A stretch of 64,000 bases of DNA, taken from Spiroplasma endosymbiont of Panorpa germanica. GTDB lineage: Bacteria; Bacillota_I; Bacilli_A; Mycoplasmatales; Mycoplasmataceae. The notes under the pieces are model-generated. The model saw only the letters and a list, made by a program, of their open reading frames with translations, was not told the DNA's origin and searched no databases. A program made the translations under genes and the position numbers. This document shows positions 10,568 to 20,612 of the stretch, one piece after another (the stretch's first letter is position 1; each line of letters begins with the position of its first letter). The stretch lies in the NCBI RefSeq assembly GCF_964019765.1, contig NZ_OZ026461.1:868001-932000 (forward strand), written 5' to 3'.

Positions 10568-11083
10568 TTATTTTGGTTCACTCAATGTGAAAATGAATGA
10601 TCCTTCACCTCTTCAAAGTCCGTTTCCATCAACGGCTTTTAAAGTAACCTTTATAAAGTTAGTGTCAAATAAATCTCCACTAGCCTTATTCTGAATTGAA
10701 TCTTCTGTTTCGGGTACTTCAGGTACTACTTCCTCTGATTTTGAAGCATAGAAAGATTTTGTAAACTCTCCATCTTCTTTATCATCTCCAGTTACTTCAA
10801 AAGTAAAATGAACATTTTCTTTTGAACCACTTACGATTTCAGCAGTTACCGATCTTACAGCCGCCACAAACGTATCAACTGGCATTTCCTTGCTAAAAGA
10901 ATTAGATCCTGATTCATAGTATTTACTAATGTTTTCACCATCTCGGTCTCATCCACGTAATTTAGCTTGAATTGCTGGTGCATATTGATCAAATGATGCA
11001 ATTTTAACATCACAAGAAACCACAACACCTGCAGCTGAAGCTGTTAGGGTGAAACCTGCTAATAGATTTAATAACTTTCTCAA
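10568..11083 (-). CDS. Small lipoprotein leading the PTS operon
   Basis: Lipoprotein of 171 residues. It starts at TTG (11081-11083), chosen because a strong AGGAAGG lies upstream and the reading gives a complete signal peptide MRKLLNLLAGFTLTASAAG with cysteine 24. The mature part is acidic, contains a VPEVPETED linker and ends RGEGSFIFTLSEPK after a TGA tryptophan. It sits 45 bases before the IIC gene with no terminator between, so it is probably the first gene of that PTS operon. A surface role in sugar capture is possible but only inferred from position. Confidence 0.75.
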
Positions 11084-11227
11084 TTTGAATTTCCTTCCTA
11101 CTGTACTAATATCTGTACTTATTTATTATATAGTTATTTTCCAAAAATTATACAAAAAATATAAAAAAAATAGAAATTTTGGAAACTTTTAACCTTGTTG
11201 GAAAAAAGTAAACTTGATATTATAGCG

Positions 11228-11254
11228 AAAAAAAAACTAAGTTTTAGCTTAGTT
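11228..11254 (-). terminator. Terminator of the infC-rpmI-rplT operon
   Basis: AACTAAG / CTTAGTT stem with a six-base loop, followed on the minus strand by eight or more T. It lies just after rplT. Confidence 0.9.
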
Positions 11255-11261
11255 AGTTTCA

Positions 11262-11621
11262 TTATTTTGCTAAAGATTTTTTAGCAGTTTCAATAATTGC
11301 CTCGAATTGTTTTGGTTCGTTAATTGCTAATTCTGATAGCATTTTACGATTTACCTCAATTCCAGCCAATTTAAGACCATTCATAAATTTTGAATAGCTC
11401 ATCCCGTGAGGACGCACTGCAGCATTAATCCTTACGATTCATAAACTTCTAAAGTCACGTTTACGTAATTTACGCCCGACAAAGGCATAGGCCATAGAAC
11501 GAACTACTTGTTCATGTGCTTTTTTGTAACTTGATTTTTTTGTACCGTAGTAACCTTTGGCACGCTTAATTCAACGTTTTCTTCTTGCTCTGGTTACTTT
11601 ACCAAATTTAACTCTTGCCAT
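11262..11621 (-). CDS. rplT: 50S ribosomal protein L20
   Basis: L20 binds 23S rRNA and is needed for early assembly of the large subunit. The 119 residues match the family length and character: [19 protein letters not shown] at the basic N-terminus, then [30 protein letters not shown] and the C-terminal LELAIN-like region ([14 protein letters not shown]). It is the last gene of the infC-rpmI-rplT operon and starts 17 bases after rpmI. In other bacteria L20 represses this operon through the leader mRNA. Confidence 0.97.
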
Positions 11622-11637
11622 ATAATTTCGCTCCTAC

Positions 11638-11832
11638 CTATCCTTGTAATAAACCTTTTAAACGTTTCATATCTGTTGAATGAACAAATATTACTTTTTT
11701 AAGGTGTCTTTTTTGTTTTGTTGATTTGTTTTGTGCTAAGTGTGAACAATAAGCTTGACCACGTTTTCATTTTCCAGCAGCATTTTTTCTTACGCGTTTT
11801 GCTAGAGAACTTTTTGTTTTCATTTTTGGCAT
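11638..11832 (-). CDS. rpmI: 50S ribosomal protein L35
   Basis: Small basic large-subunit protein of 64 residues, the usual length. It begins MPKMKTKSSLAKRVRKNAAGK and ends MKRLKGLLQG. It lies between infC and rplT in the conserved order, with AGGAGG before its start. Confidence 0.97.
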
Positions 11833-11854
11833 AAATAAACTCCTCCTAATTTGA

Positions 11855-12388
11855 TTAGCCTTTTTTCGGCACTACATAGACATCTAAGAATCTAGCTGTT
11901 AGTTTGGGTTCTTTTTCTACCTTACAAACATCGTCAATAATTGCTAAGAAAGCATTCAAAGTTTTTTGACCAAATTCTTGATGTACTATTTCTCTTCCTT
12001 TAAATTTTAGAGAAATTTTAACTCTATCTCCATTTGAAAGAAATTCGCGAGCTTTTTTAGCTTTGGTTTCTAAATCATGTTGTCCAATTCCTACAGTTAA
12101 ACGAATTTCTTTGTTTTCTGTTCTCACTTGATTTTTCTTGTTTTCTTTTAGCTTACGCTTTTGCTCATATTTAAACTTTCCGTAATCTAAAATTTTTGCA
12201 ATCGCCGTGAAATTATCTTGTTGACTAACTTGCATTAAGTCTAAGCCCTGTTCCTCAGCCATTTTGATTGCTTCCATCTTTGGAATTGGTCCAATTTTGT
12301 TTCCATCATTATCGATGATTAAAACCATTTTTGCTCTGATCTCACGATTGACAAAATCCGACTTTACGTCCTTTTTGATATCTGCCAT
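11855..12388 (-). CDS. infC: Translation initiation factor IF-3
   Basis: Binds the 30S subunit, prevents premature joining of 50S and checks the start codon. It has 177 residues, with an N-terminal domain containing NREIRAKMVLIIDNDG and MEAIKMAEEQGLDLMQVS. A lysine-rich linker (KRKLKENKKNQ) and a C-terminal domain beginning KEIRLTVGIGQHDLETK follow. All are standard for the family, and length is normal. The ATG at 12386-12388 has AGGAGG upstream. It heads the ribosomal operon. Confidence 0.97.
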   Translation of the reverse strand: MADIKKDVKSDFVNREIRAKMVLIIDNDGNKIGPIPKMEAIKMAEEQGLDLMQVSQQDNFTAIAKILDYGKFKYEQKRKLKENKKNQVRTENKEIRLTVGIGQHDLETKAKKAREFLSNGDRVKISLKFKGREIVHQEFGQKTLNAFLAIIDDVCKVEKEPKLTARFLDVYVVPKKG

Positions 12389-12534
12389 TTAATTCCTCCA
12401 TTAAAATAAAAAATGTGCCATTTAAAGACTAATAGCACACTAAAATATTATTAACTATTTTTAGTTATAATAATCAGATTTTACCGCATCATTTAATTGA
12501 CGGTGAGCTTGTGCTACTTCTTTAAACCTTCTTA
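12389..12534 (-). promoter_or_regulatory. Structured infC leader, possible L20 autoregulatory element
   Basis: The transcribed leader is about 140 bases long. It contains the distant complementary pair TAGCAC (near 12511-12516) and GTGCTA (near 12431-12438), and a nearer ACCG / CGGT pairing around 12485-12502. Leaders with long-range pairing precede infC in many Firmicutes and bind L20. I infer the same here from position and pairing; there is no T-run that would make it an attenuator. Confidence 0.45.
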
Positions 12535-12562
12535 ATTATGACATATTCAGAAAAAATGTCAA
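12535..12562 (-). promoter_or_regulatory. Promoter of the infC operon
   Basis: TTGACA at 12557-12562 and CATAAT at 12535-12540 on the minus strand, 16 bases apart. The -35 box is a perfect consensus. Confidence 0.85.
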
Positions 12563-12701
12563 TATTTATCATTACTTTATAGTTAATTTTTAAAACAATG
12601 GGTTATATGTGTATTTTAACAATTTTGATTGTTGGACCAATTTTTAATAGTTCACTAATCAAAATAGACAAAAATATTATAAGTATCTAAGATCTTTAAT
12701 T

Positions 12702-13193
12702 TTAATCATTTTCAATGTCAAAATTTAAAGTATCAATGTAAATTTTAGTTAATTTATCAATTGTATCCGAATTTGCGTTAGTTCTGATATCTCAAATTCC
12801 TCAGTTAAATATTAAATCTTTAAAAATTTCTATTTTATCAAAAGGCATCACTGGTATCTCTGGTACCAAAAATCCAGGATAGAATTTTCAAAATTGAAAT
12901 AATTCATAAAAAAGTTGTGCTTTTTCAATTAAGTATTCTTGATGTTTTGGGCTTTTTTTAGCAGATTCTAGAAATACATTTAGGTCATCTTTTAGTGTTG
13001 AGCCTTCGAAAATATGCTTTATTTCTTCATCAGCAGCTCTACTTAAATTAATTAGATTATTCCATTTCTTTTCAAACGTTTCTAGGACATCCATTGCAGT
13101 ATTTGTTATTTTTAAGGTATCACACGATATTACACTCAAGGTAATTGGTGAGACCATGGAGATAGATGATAAAAAAATTAGTAGTTTTTTCAT
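12702..13193 (-). CDS. Small lipoprotein, unknown function
   Basis: Lipoprotein of 163 residues with the signal MKKLLIFLSSISMVSPITLS and cysteine at residue 24. An upstream in-frame ATG at 13256 exists, but the start at 13193 is preferred because GAAGGGAG precedes it and the signal peptide then begins normally. The mature part is helical and acidic, ending IDTLNFDIEND. No homology to the large lipoproteins is evident. The next gene downstream is infC with its own promoter, so this gene is probably a single transcript. Confidence 0.75.
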
Positions 13194-13309
13194 TTTAATA
13201 CTCCCTTCAAAGCTTTGCGCCTTCAGATATATTAACTCAGAACTACTAATTATCAAGACTTTAAGAAGTTTTTGTAATTTTTTAAGGTTTTTAATTATGA
13301 ATAGTGTAT

Positions 13310-14017
13310 TTATTCAAATCTTTTTATGTCATCAACTAAAGGGTCTTCACGTTCTAGGCTTCTCTTCATGTTATTTTTTTCTAAAAAATTCAGGTAATCT
13401 AAAAGTTTCTCATTTAACTCATTTTGACTTTTTTTGACTTTTTTGTCATCTGGATTATTTGAAATATCATATTTTAAATCCCTGATTAATTGTTCAAATC
13501 TATACTGTTCTAAACGCAGATTGAACATTTTAGTCTTATGTTCATCACTGTATTTTTTTTCCGGAATTTTGGTTACTCCTTCAAAATAATCTAAATCAAT
13601 ATGTTTACATCCAACATGGTGGTATCCAGCCGCAATTGCTTCTTTCATTGTGGGAGCTTGGGAATGTTCATCAGCAATAATAATAACCGTATTTTCCCAT
13701 GGTCGACAAAGAGCACATGGATCTTCTTCTTCTCGAACATAAACAACTTTTGAAAGTCTTAATGATTGTTTTTTACCAAATCAATTGTAAACTCCCATGT
13801 AGGGTTCGTTTTGCTTATCTTTAATTTTCTCTTCTTTTTGTTTTTCTAAAAGTTCTTGGCGAACTTCCTTGCGCTTGGTTATTTTGCCCCAAGGAACTAT
13901 CATAAACAATAGAAGAACAAAGGCTATAATTATTAAAATAATTCATCATGGTAAGTTATTTATTTCGCTTCCATTAGGTTTTGTAGCATTAATGTTTTGA
14001 TTAATTATTGTGTTCAT
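13310..14017 (-). CDS. Membrane-anchored protein with phage minor-capsid-like domain
   Basis: Protein of 235 residues. Residues 24-43 are one strong membrane segment (WWIILIIIAFVLLLFMIVPW), followed by a charged coiled stretch to ~70. Residues 101-147 hold CALCRPW, then AIAAGYHHVGCKH and YFEGV. This C-x2-C ... H-x2-C-x-H ... YxxG pattern, and the QYRFEQLIRDLKY helix after it, resemble the C-terminal part of tailed-phage minor capsid / head-morphogenesis proteins (C-x2-CxxW, GxxHPNCRH, YxPG, QR..ER.IR). No other phage genes are nearby. It is the last gene of a three-gene operon and overlaps the preceding stop by 17 bases. Decayed copies lie at 16786 and 19716. The actual role is unknown. Confidence 0.7.
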
Positions 14018-14210
14018 TTAAAACCTCGTAGTATTTTTGAATTAAATCGATGTTGACTTGCTGCTGGCGATCACATTTCGCACATTTAAAAACACCAATT
14101 TTATCATTTTGAATTGATTGATCTGAATTAATTAAGAACTTTTGGTAGTCTCAACACTTTTTGCAAAATAAATATATAAAACTGCTTTCTGATACTAATT
14201 CTAATTTCAT
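14001..14210 (-). CDS. Small zinc-ribbon-like protein
   Basis: Cytoplasmic protein of 69 residues with two CxxC knuckles, CKKC near 17-20 and CAKC near 43-46, the layout of a zinc ribbon. It begins MKLELVSESSFIYLF after a GAGGG ribosome-binding site. It overlaps the capsid-like membrane gene, so the two are translationally coupled. Decayed copies follow the same order in array B. Confidence 0.7.
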
Positions 14211-14224
14211 ATTTTTCCCTCTCA

Positions 14225-14497
14225 TTAATTTGAAATGTAGTAACTAACCCCCATTCCAAACATAAAAATTCCTGCTGCTATTGATAAAAAAATCATAAAA
14301 ATAAAGAAATAATGCTGCCAAAAACTAAAGATTTTGTATCTTCCTGATTCTGTTGTGAAGTCTGCTTTTTCAAATTTACGCTTTACTTTTCATTTTCTAT
14401 AGATAAAAATAAAACCAATTCCTAAAATAATAGCTAAAAAACTAAAACCAATCAATAAATTGCTTGTTAGTTGTGAAATTTCTCCCGATAGCAACAT
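14225..14497 (-). CDS. Small membrane protein, first gene of capsid-like operon
   Basis: Protein of 90 residues with two membrane helices (LLIGFSFLAIILGIGFIFI and HYFFIFMIFLSIAAGIFMF) joined by a basic loop of ~30 residues. The start is supported by AAAAGGAG. It ends 15 bases before the zinc-ribbon gene. Not recognised as any known family. Confidence 0.7.
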
Positions 14498-14645
14498 ACC
14501 AAAATCTCCTTTTTAATATTATAACCGATTAATTAAGATACCACTAATTAAATAGATTATTTGACTCTAGTAAATAAAATTAAGGTTAATATTTTAAGAT
14601 AATTACACCTGAGGCCAAAATTAATAATTAATTGACTGAACAAAT

Positions 14646-14683
14646 AAAAAACAACCATAACAAATAATGTTGTGGTTGTTTTT
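14646..14683. terminator. Terminator after lipoprotein B1
   Basis: A long inverted repeat, AAAAACAACCATAACA and TGTTGTGGTTGTTTTT, with T-runs on both sides. It serves lipoprotein B1 on the minus strand and recurs at the end of each array B unit. Confidence 0.85.
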
Positions 14684-14748
14684 GTATTATGTTTAATATC
14701 TTGACCAATTTCAAAATAAAATAATAGTTTTATTTTTGTTAATTTATT

Positions 14749-16485
14749 TTAAATAAATTTTCAAGGATTTGGTTTTTCGAGATTTTGTGTTTTGGCAATA
14801 TCATATCTATAACCAAAATTAATTCCCATCCCCTGTTGTGCATATCCATAGCTGCGTGAGAAAAATTGAAAGTAAATATCTGGAAAAAAGTATTCCAATT
14901 CCCTATCATAGAAATAGACATAACCCTCTTCATTAAAGACTGTTTTTGAAATACGAGTGCTTCCAAAACCGAGTTTCATTTCTAATGTTAAATTTAATTT
15001 TTGTCTTATTTCCTCAGACTCAGGATTGGCGTCTAATAAATCTTGAAAGTAATCATAACCACTCAAAACTTGTAAAGGCTCAAATTCGTTTCAGCTTTCA
15101 GGTTTATTAAGGAAAAATGTTAATTCGGGATTTTGTTCCTCGGTTTTTTCATTAATATTATAAAATTTTTGTGCGAAGTTTAAAGAATCTAAATAAAAGT
15201 TTCGTGCTAATTCCTTTGTATTTTCAAAAGTTTTTAATTGCTGCCTCACAGCAATTGTCATATCAGATAGCTCAAAATTCTCACCATTATATTCCACTTT
15301 ACTATTTTTAACAGATGTTTTTAGTAAGGCGATTGTATTCTGGTCTTTGTCCATATCTAAAAGAAAATGCGACTGCTGTTTTTCTAAAGTAGATTTTAAA
15401 TTTTTTTCGTTATTAAAATGAAAATCTAATACGAATGGATTTAAATCTATTGCCATGTCAGGATAAACCTTGAGACCTTCTTCTAAACCGGGTATTAATG
15501 AAATTGAAAAACTACGAACAAATGAACTATCCTTTTCTACTAGGCCATCTAATAGATCATCAATTTTATCTTGTTGACCCATTAGAGCTTGTCTAACCGT
15601 TTCAATATGATTTAAACCTTGACCTCAAGTTCACTTATTATTTGGAAATTGATATGATGAAATAACTGCCGAATTTGTGGCTGTAGTTAATGTTGCAGAT
15701 CCCAAACTTGCAATTCCCTCCACACTTTCAACAGCCTCTTTTATAATTTCATTAGCTTGTTGTTTAAGCGAGAAGTCTTCATCAATTGCAAGGGCAGTTT
15801 CCTCTATGTTACCTTTATCGCTTTTGAATATAAAATTATTAGAATTTTCCTCATTATTTATAGCGTCAGCGTATTTATTATTAGCTTCTTTAAGAATTTC
15901 TGCTGTTTTTTTCTCTACAAAAATAGTCATTTGCGCTGTGGATTTTATTGGTTCAAACTCCTGTTGTTCGGACTGATTTTTATATAAAATTTTTGAATCA
16001 ATTTCTACGCTAAGTGTTACAGCGTTATTTAGAGGTTTTGGGATTATTTCAATTTTAGAAATTTGATATCCACCTTGCAAGGGATTTTGGTTATTATAAA
16101 CCATCTTTTTGTAGTTAATATTTTGAACTACTTGGCTATTTACTTCACTTAATATTTTATCTCAGTTAATTATTGCTCTAATTTGAGTGTTAAGATCTTT
16201 GAACTCTTCACTATCGTTTTTAACCACACCCTCAATACTATTAAACTTTTCAACATTTCAACCTTCAATGGGAGAATCCTCTTCGCTTATAAAAATAAAT
16301 TTACTGAAATCCTCTGCAATATTTTTTTGAAAAATTTCTCTAATAATATCAATCATTTGATTTTTATTTTGTTCATAATCATATTCGTCATCGATTTCTC
16401 TTGGTTTCTTTTGACAAGCAACAACGCTCATGGGGGTAGAAACCGTAATAGTTGCGACTCCCAATATGCTTAATAATTTTTTCAT
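14749..16485 (-). CDS. Array B surface lipoprotein, copy 1
   Basis: Surface lipoprotein of 578 residues, signal MKKLLSILGVATITVSTPMS with cysteine 24, function unknown. Features in order: acidic DDEYDYEQN after the anchor, NPLQGGYQISKIEI near 130, FKSDKGNIEET, MDKDQNTIALLK near 380, and VRQQLKTFENTKELARNFY, the family version of the motif shared by all large lipoproteins here. The C-terminus contains SGYDYFQDLLDANPESEE and a short GYRYDIAK tail. TGA codons are read as tryptophan at four positions. Confidence 0.9.
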
Positions 16486-16514
16486 TTTTCCGCTCCTTAT
16501 ATAAATATAATATT

Positions 16515-16543
16515 ATTTTATATGCTTATAAATGTTATTGCAA
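16515..16543 (-). promoter_or_regulatory. Promoter of lipoprotein B1
   Basis: TTGCAA, 17 bases, TAAAAT on the minus strand. The same boxes occur before B2 and before the unrelated-array lipoprotein at 43496. Confidence 0.75.
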
Positions 16544-16589
16544 TGGAAAATTTTTTTTATTTAAAAACTATTAAAGTCCAGAATCAGCA

Positions 16590-16785
16590 GTTTTTTTTAG
16601 TATTATTTAATCTTTTTAAACTGCCATCTAGTTTTTGGGCCAATAAAATTATATTTCTTTTCTTCATCCTTAAAGTTATCATTCAAAATAGTATGGTACT
16701 ATCCTTTGCAATGCGATTCATTATCATCAATAATAAAAATATGATCTATATTGTAACTTGATTTTTATTTACCCGTAATAGCATT
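16590..16785 (-). pseudogene. mupG 3'-end fragment
   Basis: Matches the last ~65 codons of the intact mupG at 22468-22680 (the segment covering the GPNTRYQFKK C-terminus and the NRGDIVIIN region), with a deletion and stops. It is a passenger of the array B duplication. Confidence 0.8.
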
Positions 16786-17430
16786 TTCTTTAATTGCTGG
16801 TGCTTGATAATGTTGGTCAGCGATAATAAAATAGTATTTTTCCGCGGCCCACAAAAAACAAATAGGCAGTCTTCTTCTTGAGCATAAATAACTTTTGACA
16901 ATCTTATTGGTTGCGTTTTGCTAAACCAATTATAAGCCTCATTTTTCTTATCTTAAATGTTGTCTTCCTTATTTTTTCTAAAATTTTTTGTGAATTTGCT
17001 TGCGATTGGTTATTTTACCCGAAGGAACTACCACCAATAAAAGAATAGAAAAGGCTATAATTATTAAAAAAATATCAGTTTTGTCTCCTTAATTGCTTGA
17101 TTTGAATTTATTAAGAAATCTTAGTCGTTTTAGCAAAATAAATATATAAAACTACTTTTCTACAATAATTCTAATTACATATTTTTAGTTCTCATTAATT
17201 TGATATGTAGTAACCTTCTCCAATTCCCAAAATAAAAAACGATGTTGCCAGAAACTAAATACTTCGTAGCTCTCTTATTAAGTTGTAAAATTTGCTTTTA
17301 GAAAATTACGCTTACTCTTCATTTACTATATATAAAAATAATGCTAATTGATAAAATAACAACCAAGAAACTAAAACTAATTAATAAATTACTTGTTAAT
17401 TTTGGGATTTCTACCGCTAGCAAAATGCAA
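16786..17430 (-). pseudogene. Decayed capsid-like operon, array unit 1
   Basis: 16786-17090 matches the capsid-like gene at 13629-13950 (codons from about 130 back to 25). 17095-17185 matches the zinc-ribbon gene, and 17190-17430 the two-helix membrane gene, in the same order. Multiple stops and frameshifts are present. Confidence 0.8.
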
Positions 17431-17568
17431 AAATCATCTTTTTAATTTTATATGTGATTAATTAAGATACTGCTCACTAAATATATTGTTTATAATTTAT
17501 AAATAAAATATTTAATTTTATTAATGACTTAGGAAAAATTAGGGATTTTTGCGAGAACAGCAGAATAC

Positions 17569-17605
17569 AAAAACAACCATAACAAATAATGTTGTGGTTG
17601 TTTTT
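17569..17605. terminator. Terminator after lipoprotein B2
   Basis: Same AAAAACAACCATAACA / TGTTGTGGTTGTTTTT hairpin as at 14646. Confidence 0.85.
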
Positions 17606-17670
17606 GTATTATGTTTAATATCTTGACCAATTTCAAAATAAAATAATGTTTTGATTTTTTTTAATTTATT

Positions 17671-19416
17671 TTAAATAAATTTTCAAGGATTCGGATTTTC
17701 GAGATTCTGTTTTTTGGCAATATCATATCTATAACCAAAATTAATTCCCATCCCCTCTTGTTCATTTCCATAACTGTGTGAGAAAAATAGAAAGTAAATA
17801 TCTGGAGAAAAGCTTTCCAGTACTTTATCATAGAAATATACATAACCCTCTTCGTTAAAGACTGTTTTTGAAATGCGTGTCGATGAAAAACCGGTTCTCA
17901 TTTGTACTGTTAAATTTAATTTTTGTCTTATTTCCTCAGACTCAGGATTGGCGTCTAATAAATCTTGAAAGTAATCATAACCACTCAAAACTTGTAAAGG
18001 CTCAAATTCGTTTCAGCTCTCAGGTTTATTTAGGAAAAATGTTAATTCGGGATTTTGTTCTTCGGTTTTTTCATTAATATTATAAAATTTTTGTGCAAAG
18101 TTTAAAGAATCTAAATAAAAGTTTCGTGCTAATTCCTTTGTGTTTTCAAAAGTTTTTAATTGCTGCCTCACAGCAATTGTCATATTAGATAGCTCAAAAT
18201 TCTCACCATTATATTCCACTTTACTATTTTTAACAGATGTTTTTAGTAAGGCGATTGTATTCTGGTCTTTGTCCATATCTAAAAGAAAATGCGACTGCTG
18301 ATATTCTAAAGTAGATTTAAAATTTTTTTCGTAATTAAAATGACGATCTAATATGAATGGATTTAAATCTCTTGACATGTCCGGATAAACCTTAAGACCT
18401 TCTTCTAAACCTGGTATTTCTGAAATTCTAAAACCACCATTATAAAAAAATGAAGGATTACTTTCTACTAAGCCATCTAACAGCTCATCAATTTTATCTT
18501 GATTACCCATTAGAGCTTGTCTAACCGTTTCCAAAGGGCCGCCACCTTTACCTCAAGTTCAATTAATTTGTGGATATTGATATGATGAAATGATTGCCGA
18601 ACTTTTTGATGATGTATCCAATGTTGCAGATCCCAAACTTGTGATTCCCTCCACACTTTCAACAGCCTCTTTTATAATTTCGTTAGCTTTTTGTCTAAGT
18701 GAAAGGTCTTCATCAATTGCAAGGGCAGTTTCCTTTATGTTACCTTTATCGCTTTTGAATATAAAATTATTAGAATTTTCTTCATTATTTATAGCGTCAG
18801 CGTATTTATTATTAGCTTCTTTAAGAATTTCTGCTGTTTTTTTCTCTTCAAAAATAGTCATTTTCGCTGTGGATTTTATAGGTTCAAACTCTTGTTGTTC
18901 GGACTGATTTTTATATAAAATTGATGAATCAATTTCTACGCTAATTGTTACAGCGTTATTTTCAGGTTTTGGGAATATTTCAATTTTAGAAATTTGATAT
19001 CCACCTTGCAAGGGATTTTGGTTATTATAAATCATGCTTTTGTAGTTAATATTTTGAACTACTTGGCTATTTACTTCACTTAATATTTTATCTCAGTTAA
19101 TTATTGCTCTAATTTGAGTGTTAAGATCTTTGAACTCTTCACTATCGTTTTTAACCACACCCTCAATACTATTAAACTTTTCAACACTTCATCCTTCAAT
19201 GGGAGAATCCTCTTCACTTATAAAAATGAATTTGCTAAAATCCTCTGCAATATTTTTTTGAAAAATTTCTCTAATAATATCAATCATTTGATTTTTATTT
19301 TGTTCATAATCATATTCGTCATCGATTTCTCTTAGTTTCTTTTGACAAGCAACAACGCTCATGGGGGTAGAAACCGTAATAGTTGCGACTCCCAATATGC
19401 TTAATAATTTTTTCAT
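17671..19416 (-). CDS. Array B surface lipoprotein, copy 2
   Basis: Surface lipoprotein of 581 residues, cysteine 24. It shares the central block from FLLDMDKDQNTIALLK to NKPES with copies 1 and 3 almost without change. The segment just before it differs strongly (VESNPSFFYNGGFRISEIPG here, VEKDSSFVRSFSISLIPG in copy 1), as do the patch after NLTVQMRTGF and the last 40 residues. The pattern of fixed core and variable patches is what surface exposure plus gene conversion would give. Function unknown. Confidence 0.9.
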
Positions 19417-19445
19417 TTTTCCCCTCCTTATATAAATATAATATT

Positions 19446-19474
19446 ATTTTATATCTTTATAAATATTATTGCAA
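19446..19474 (-). promoter_or_regulatory. Promoter of lipoprotein B2
   Basis: TTGCAA-17-TAAAAT on the minus strand, as for copy 1. Confidence 0.75.
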
Positions 19475-19524
19475 TGGAAAAATTTTTTTATTTAAAAACT
19501 ATTAAAGTCCAGAATCAGCAGTTT

Positions 19525-19715
19525 TTTTTAGTATTATTTAATCTTTTTAAACTGCCATCTAGTTTTTGGGCCAATAAAATTATATTTCTTTTCTTCATCC
19601 TTAAAGTTATCGTTCAAAATAGTATGGTACTATCCCTTGCAATGCGATTCATTATCATCAATAATAAAAATATGATCTATATTGTAACTTGATTTTTATT
19701 TACCCGTAATAGCAT
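19525..19715 (-). pseudogene. mupG 3'-end fragment
   Basis: Sister of the fragment at 16590-16785 and derived from mupG at 22468-22680. It carries the same internal deletion, so the deletion predates the second duplication. Confidence 0.8.
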
Positions 19716-20370
19716 TTTCTTTAATTGCTGGTGCTTGATAATGTTGGTCAGCAATAATAAAATAGTATTTTTCCGCGGCCCACAAAAAACAAATAGACAG
19801 TCTTCTTCTTGAGCATAAAGAACTTTTGACAATCTTAATGGTTGCGTTTTGCTAAACCAATTATAAGCCTCATTTTTCTTATCTTAAATGTTGTCTTCCT
19901 TGTTTTTTCTAAAATTTTTTGTGAATTTGCTTGCGATTGGTTATTTTACCCGAAGGAACTAACACCAATAAAAGAAGAGAAAAGGCTATAATTATTAAAA
20001 AAACATCAGTTTTGTCTCCTTAATTGCTTGATTTGAATTTATTAAGAAATCTTAGTCGTTTCAGTAGTTTTAGCAAAATAAATATATAAAACTACTTTTC
20101 TACAATAATTCTAATTACATATTTTTAGTTCTCATTAATTTGATTTGTAGTGACCTTCTCCAATTCTAAAAATAAAAAACGATGTTGCCAGAAACTAAAT
20201 AATACGTAGCTCTCTTATTAATTTGTAAAATTCGCTTTTAGAAAATTACGCTTACTCTTCATTTTCTATATATAGAAATAATGCTAATTGATAAAATAAC
20301 AACCAAGAAACTAAAACTAATTAATAAATTACTTGTTAATTTCGGGATTTCTCCCACTAGCAAAATGCAA
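19716..20370 (-). pseudogene. Decayed capsid-like operon, array unit 2
   Basis: Near-identical sister of 16786-17430, covering relics of the capsid-like gene, the zinc-ribbon gene and the two-helix membrane gene. A nine-base insertion near 20060 distinguishes it. Not coding. Confidence 0.8.
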
Positions 20371-20509
20371 AAATCATCTTTTTAATTTTATATGCGATTA
20401 ATTAAGATACTGCTAACTAAATATATTGTTTATAAGTCATTAATAAAATATTTAATTTTATTAATGACTTAGGAAAAATTTAGGGATTTTTGCGAGAACA
20501 GCTGAATAC

Positions 20510-20546
20510 AAAAACAACCATAACAAATAATGTTGTGGTTGTTTTT
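20510..20546. terminator. Terminator after lipoprotein B3
   Basis: Third copy of the AAAAACAACCATAACA / TGTTGTGGTTGTTTTT hairpin. Confidence 0.85.
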
Positions 20547-20612
20547 GTATTATGTTTAATATCTTGACCAATTTCAAAATAAAATAATAGTTTTTATTTT
20601 TGTTAATTTATT

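Noticed and set aside
13310-14017. Prophage remnant
   Set aside because: Only one phage-like domain is present, fused to a membrane helix, with no integrase, terminase, tail or lysis gene nearby and no attachment-site repeats seen.
16522-16761. Plus-strand frame of 79 codons in array B
   Set aside because: It is the reverse reading of the decayed mupG fragment and promoter region, repeated in the next unit for the same reason.
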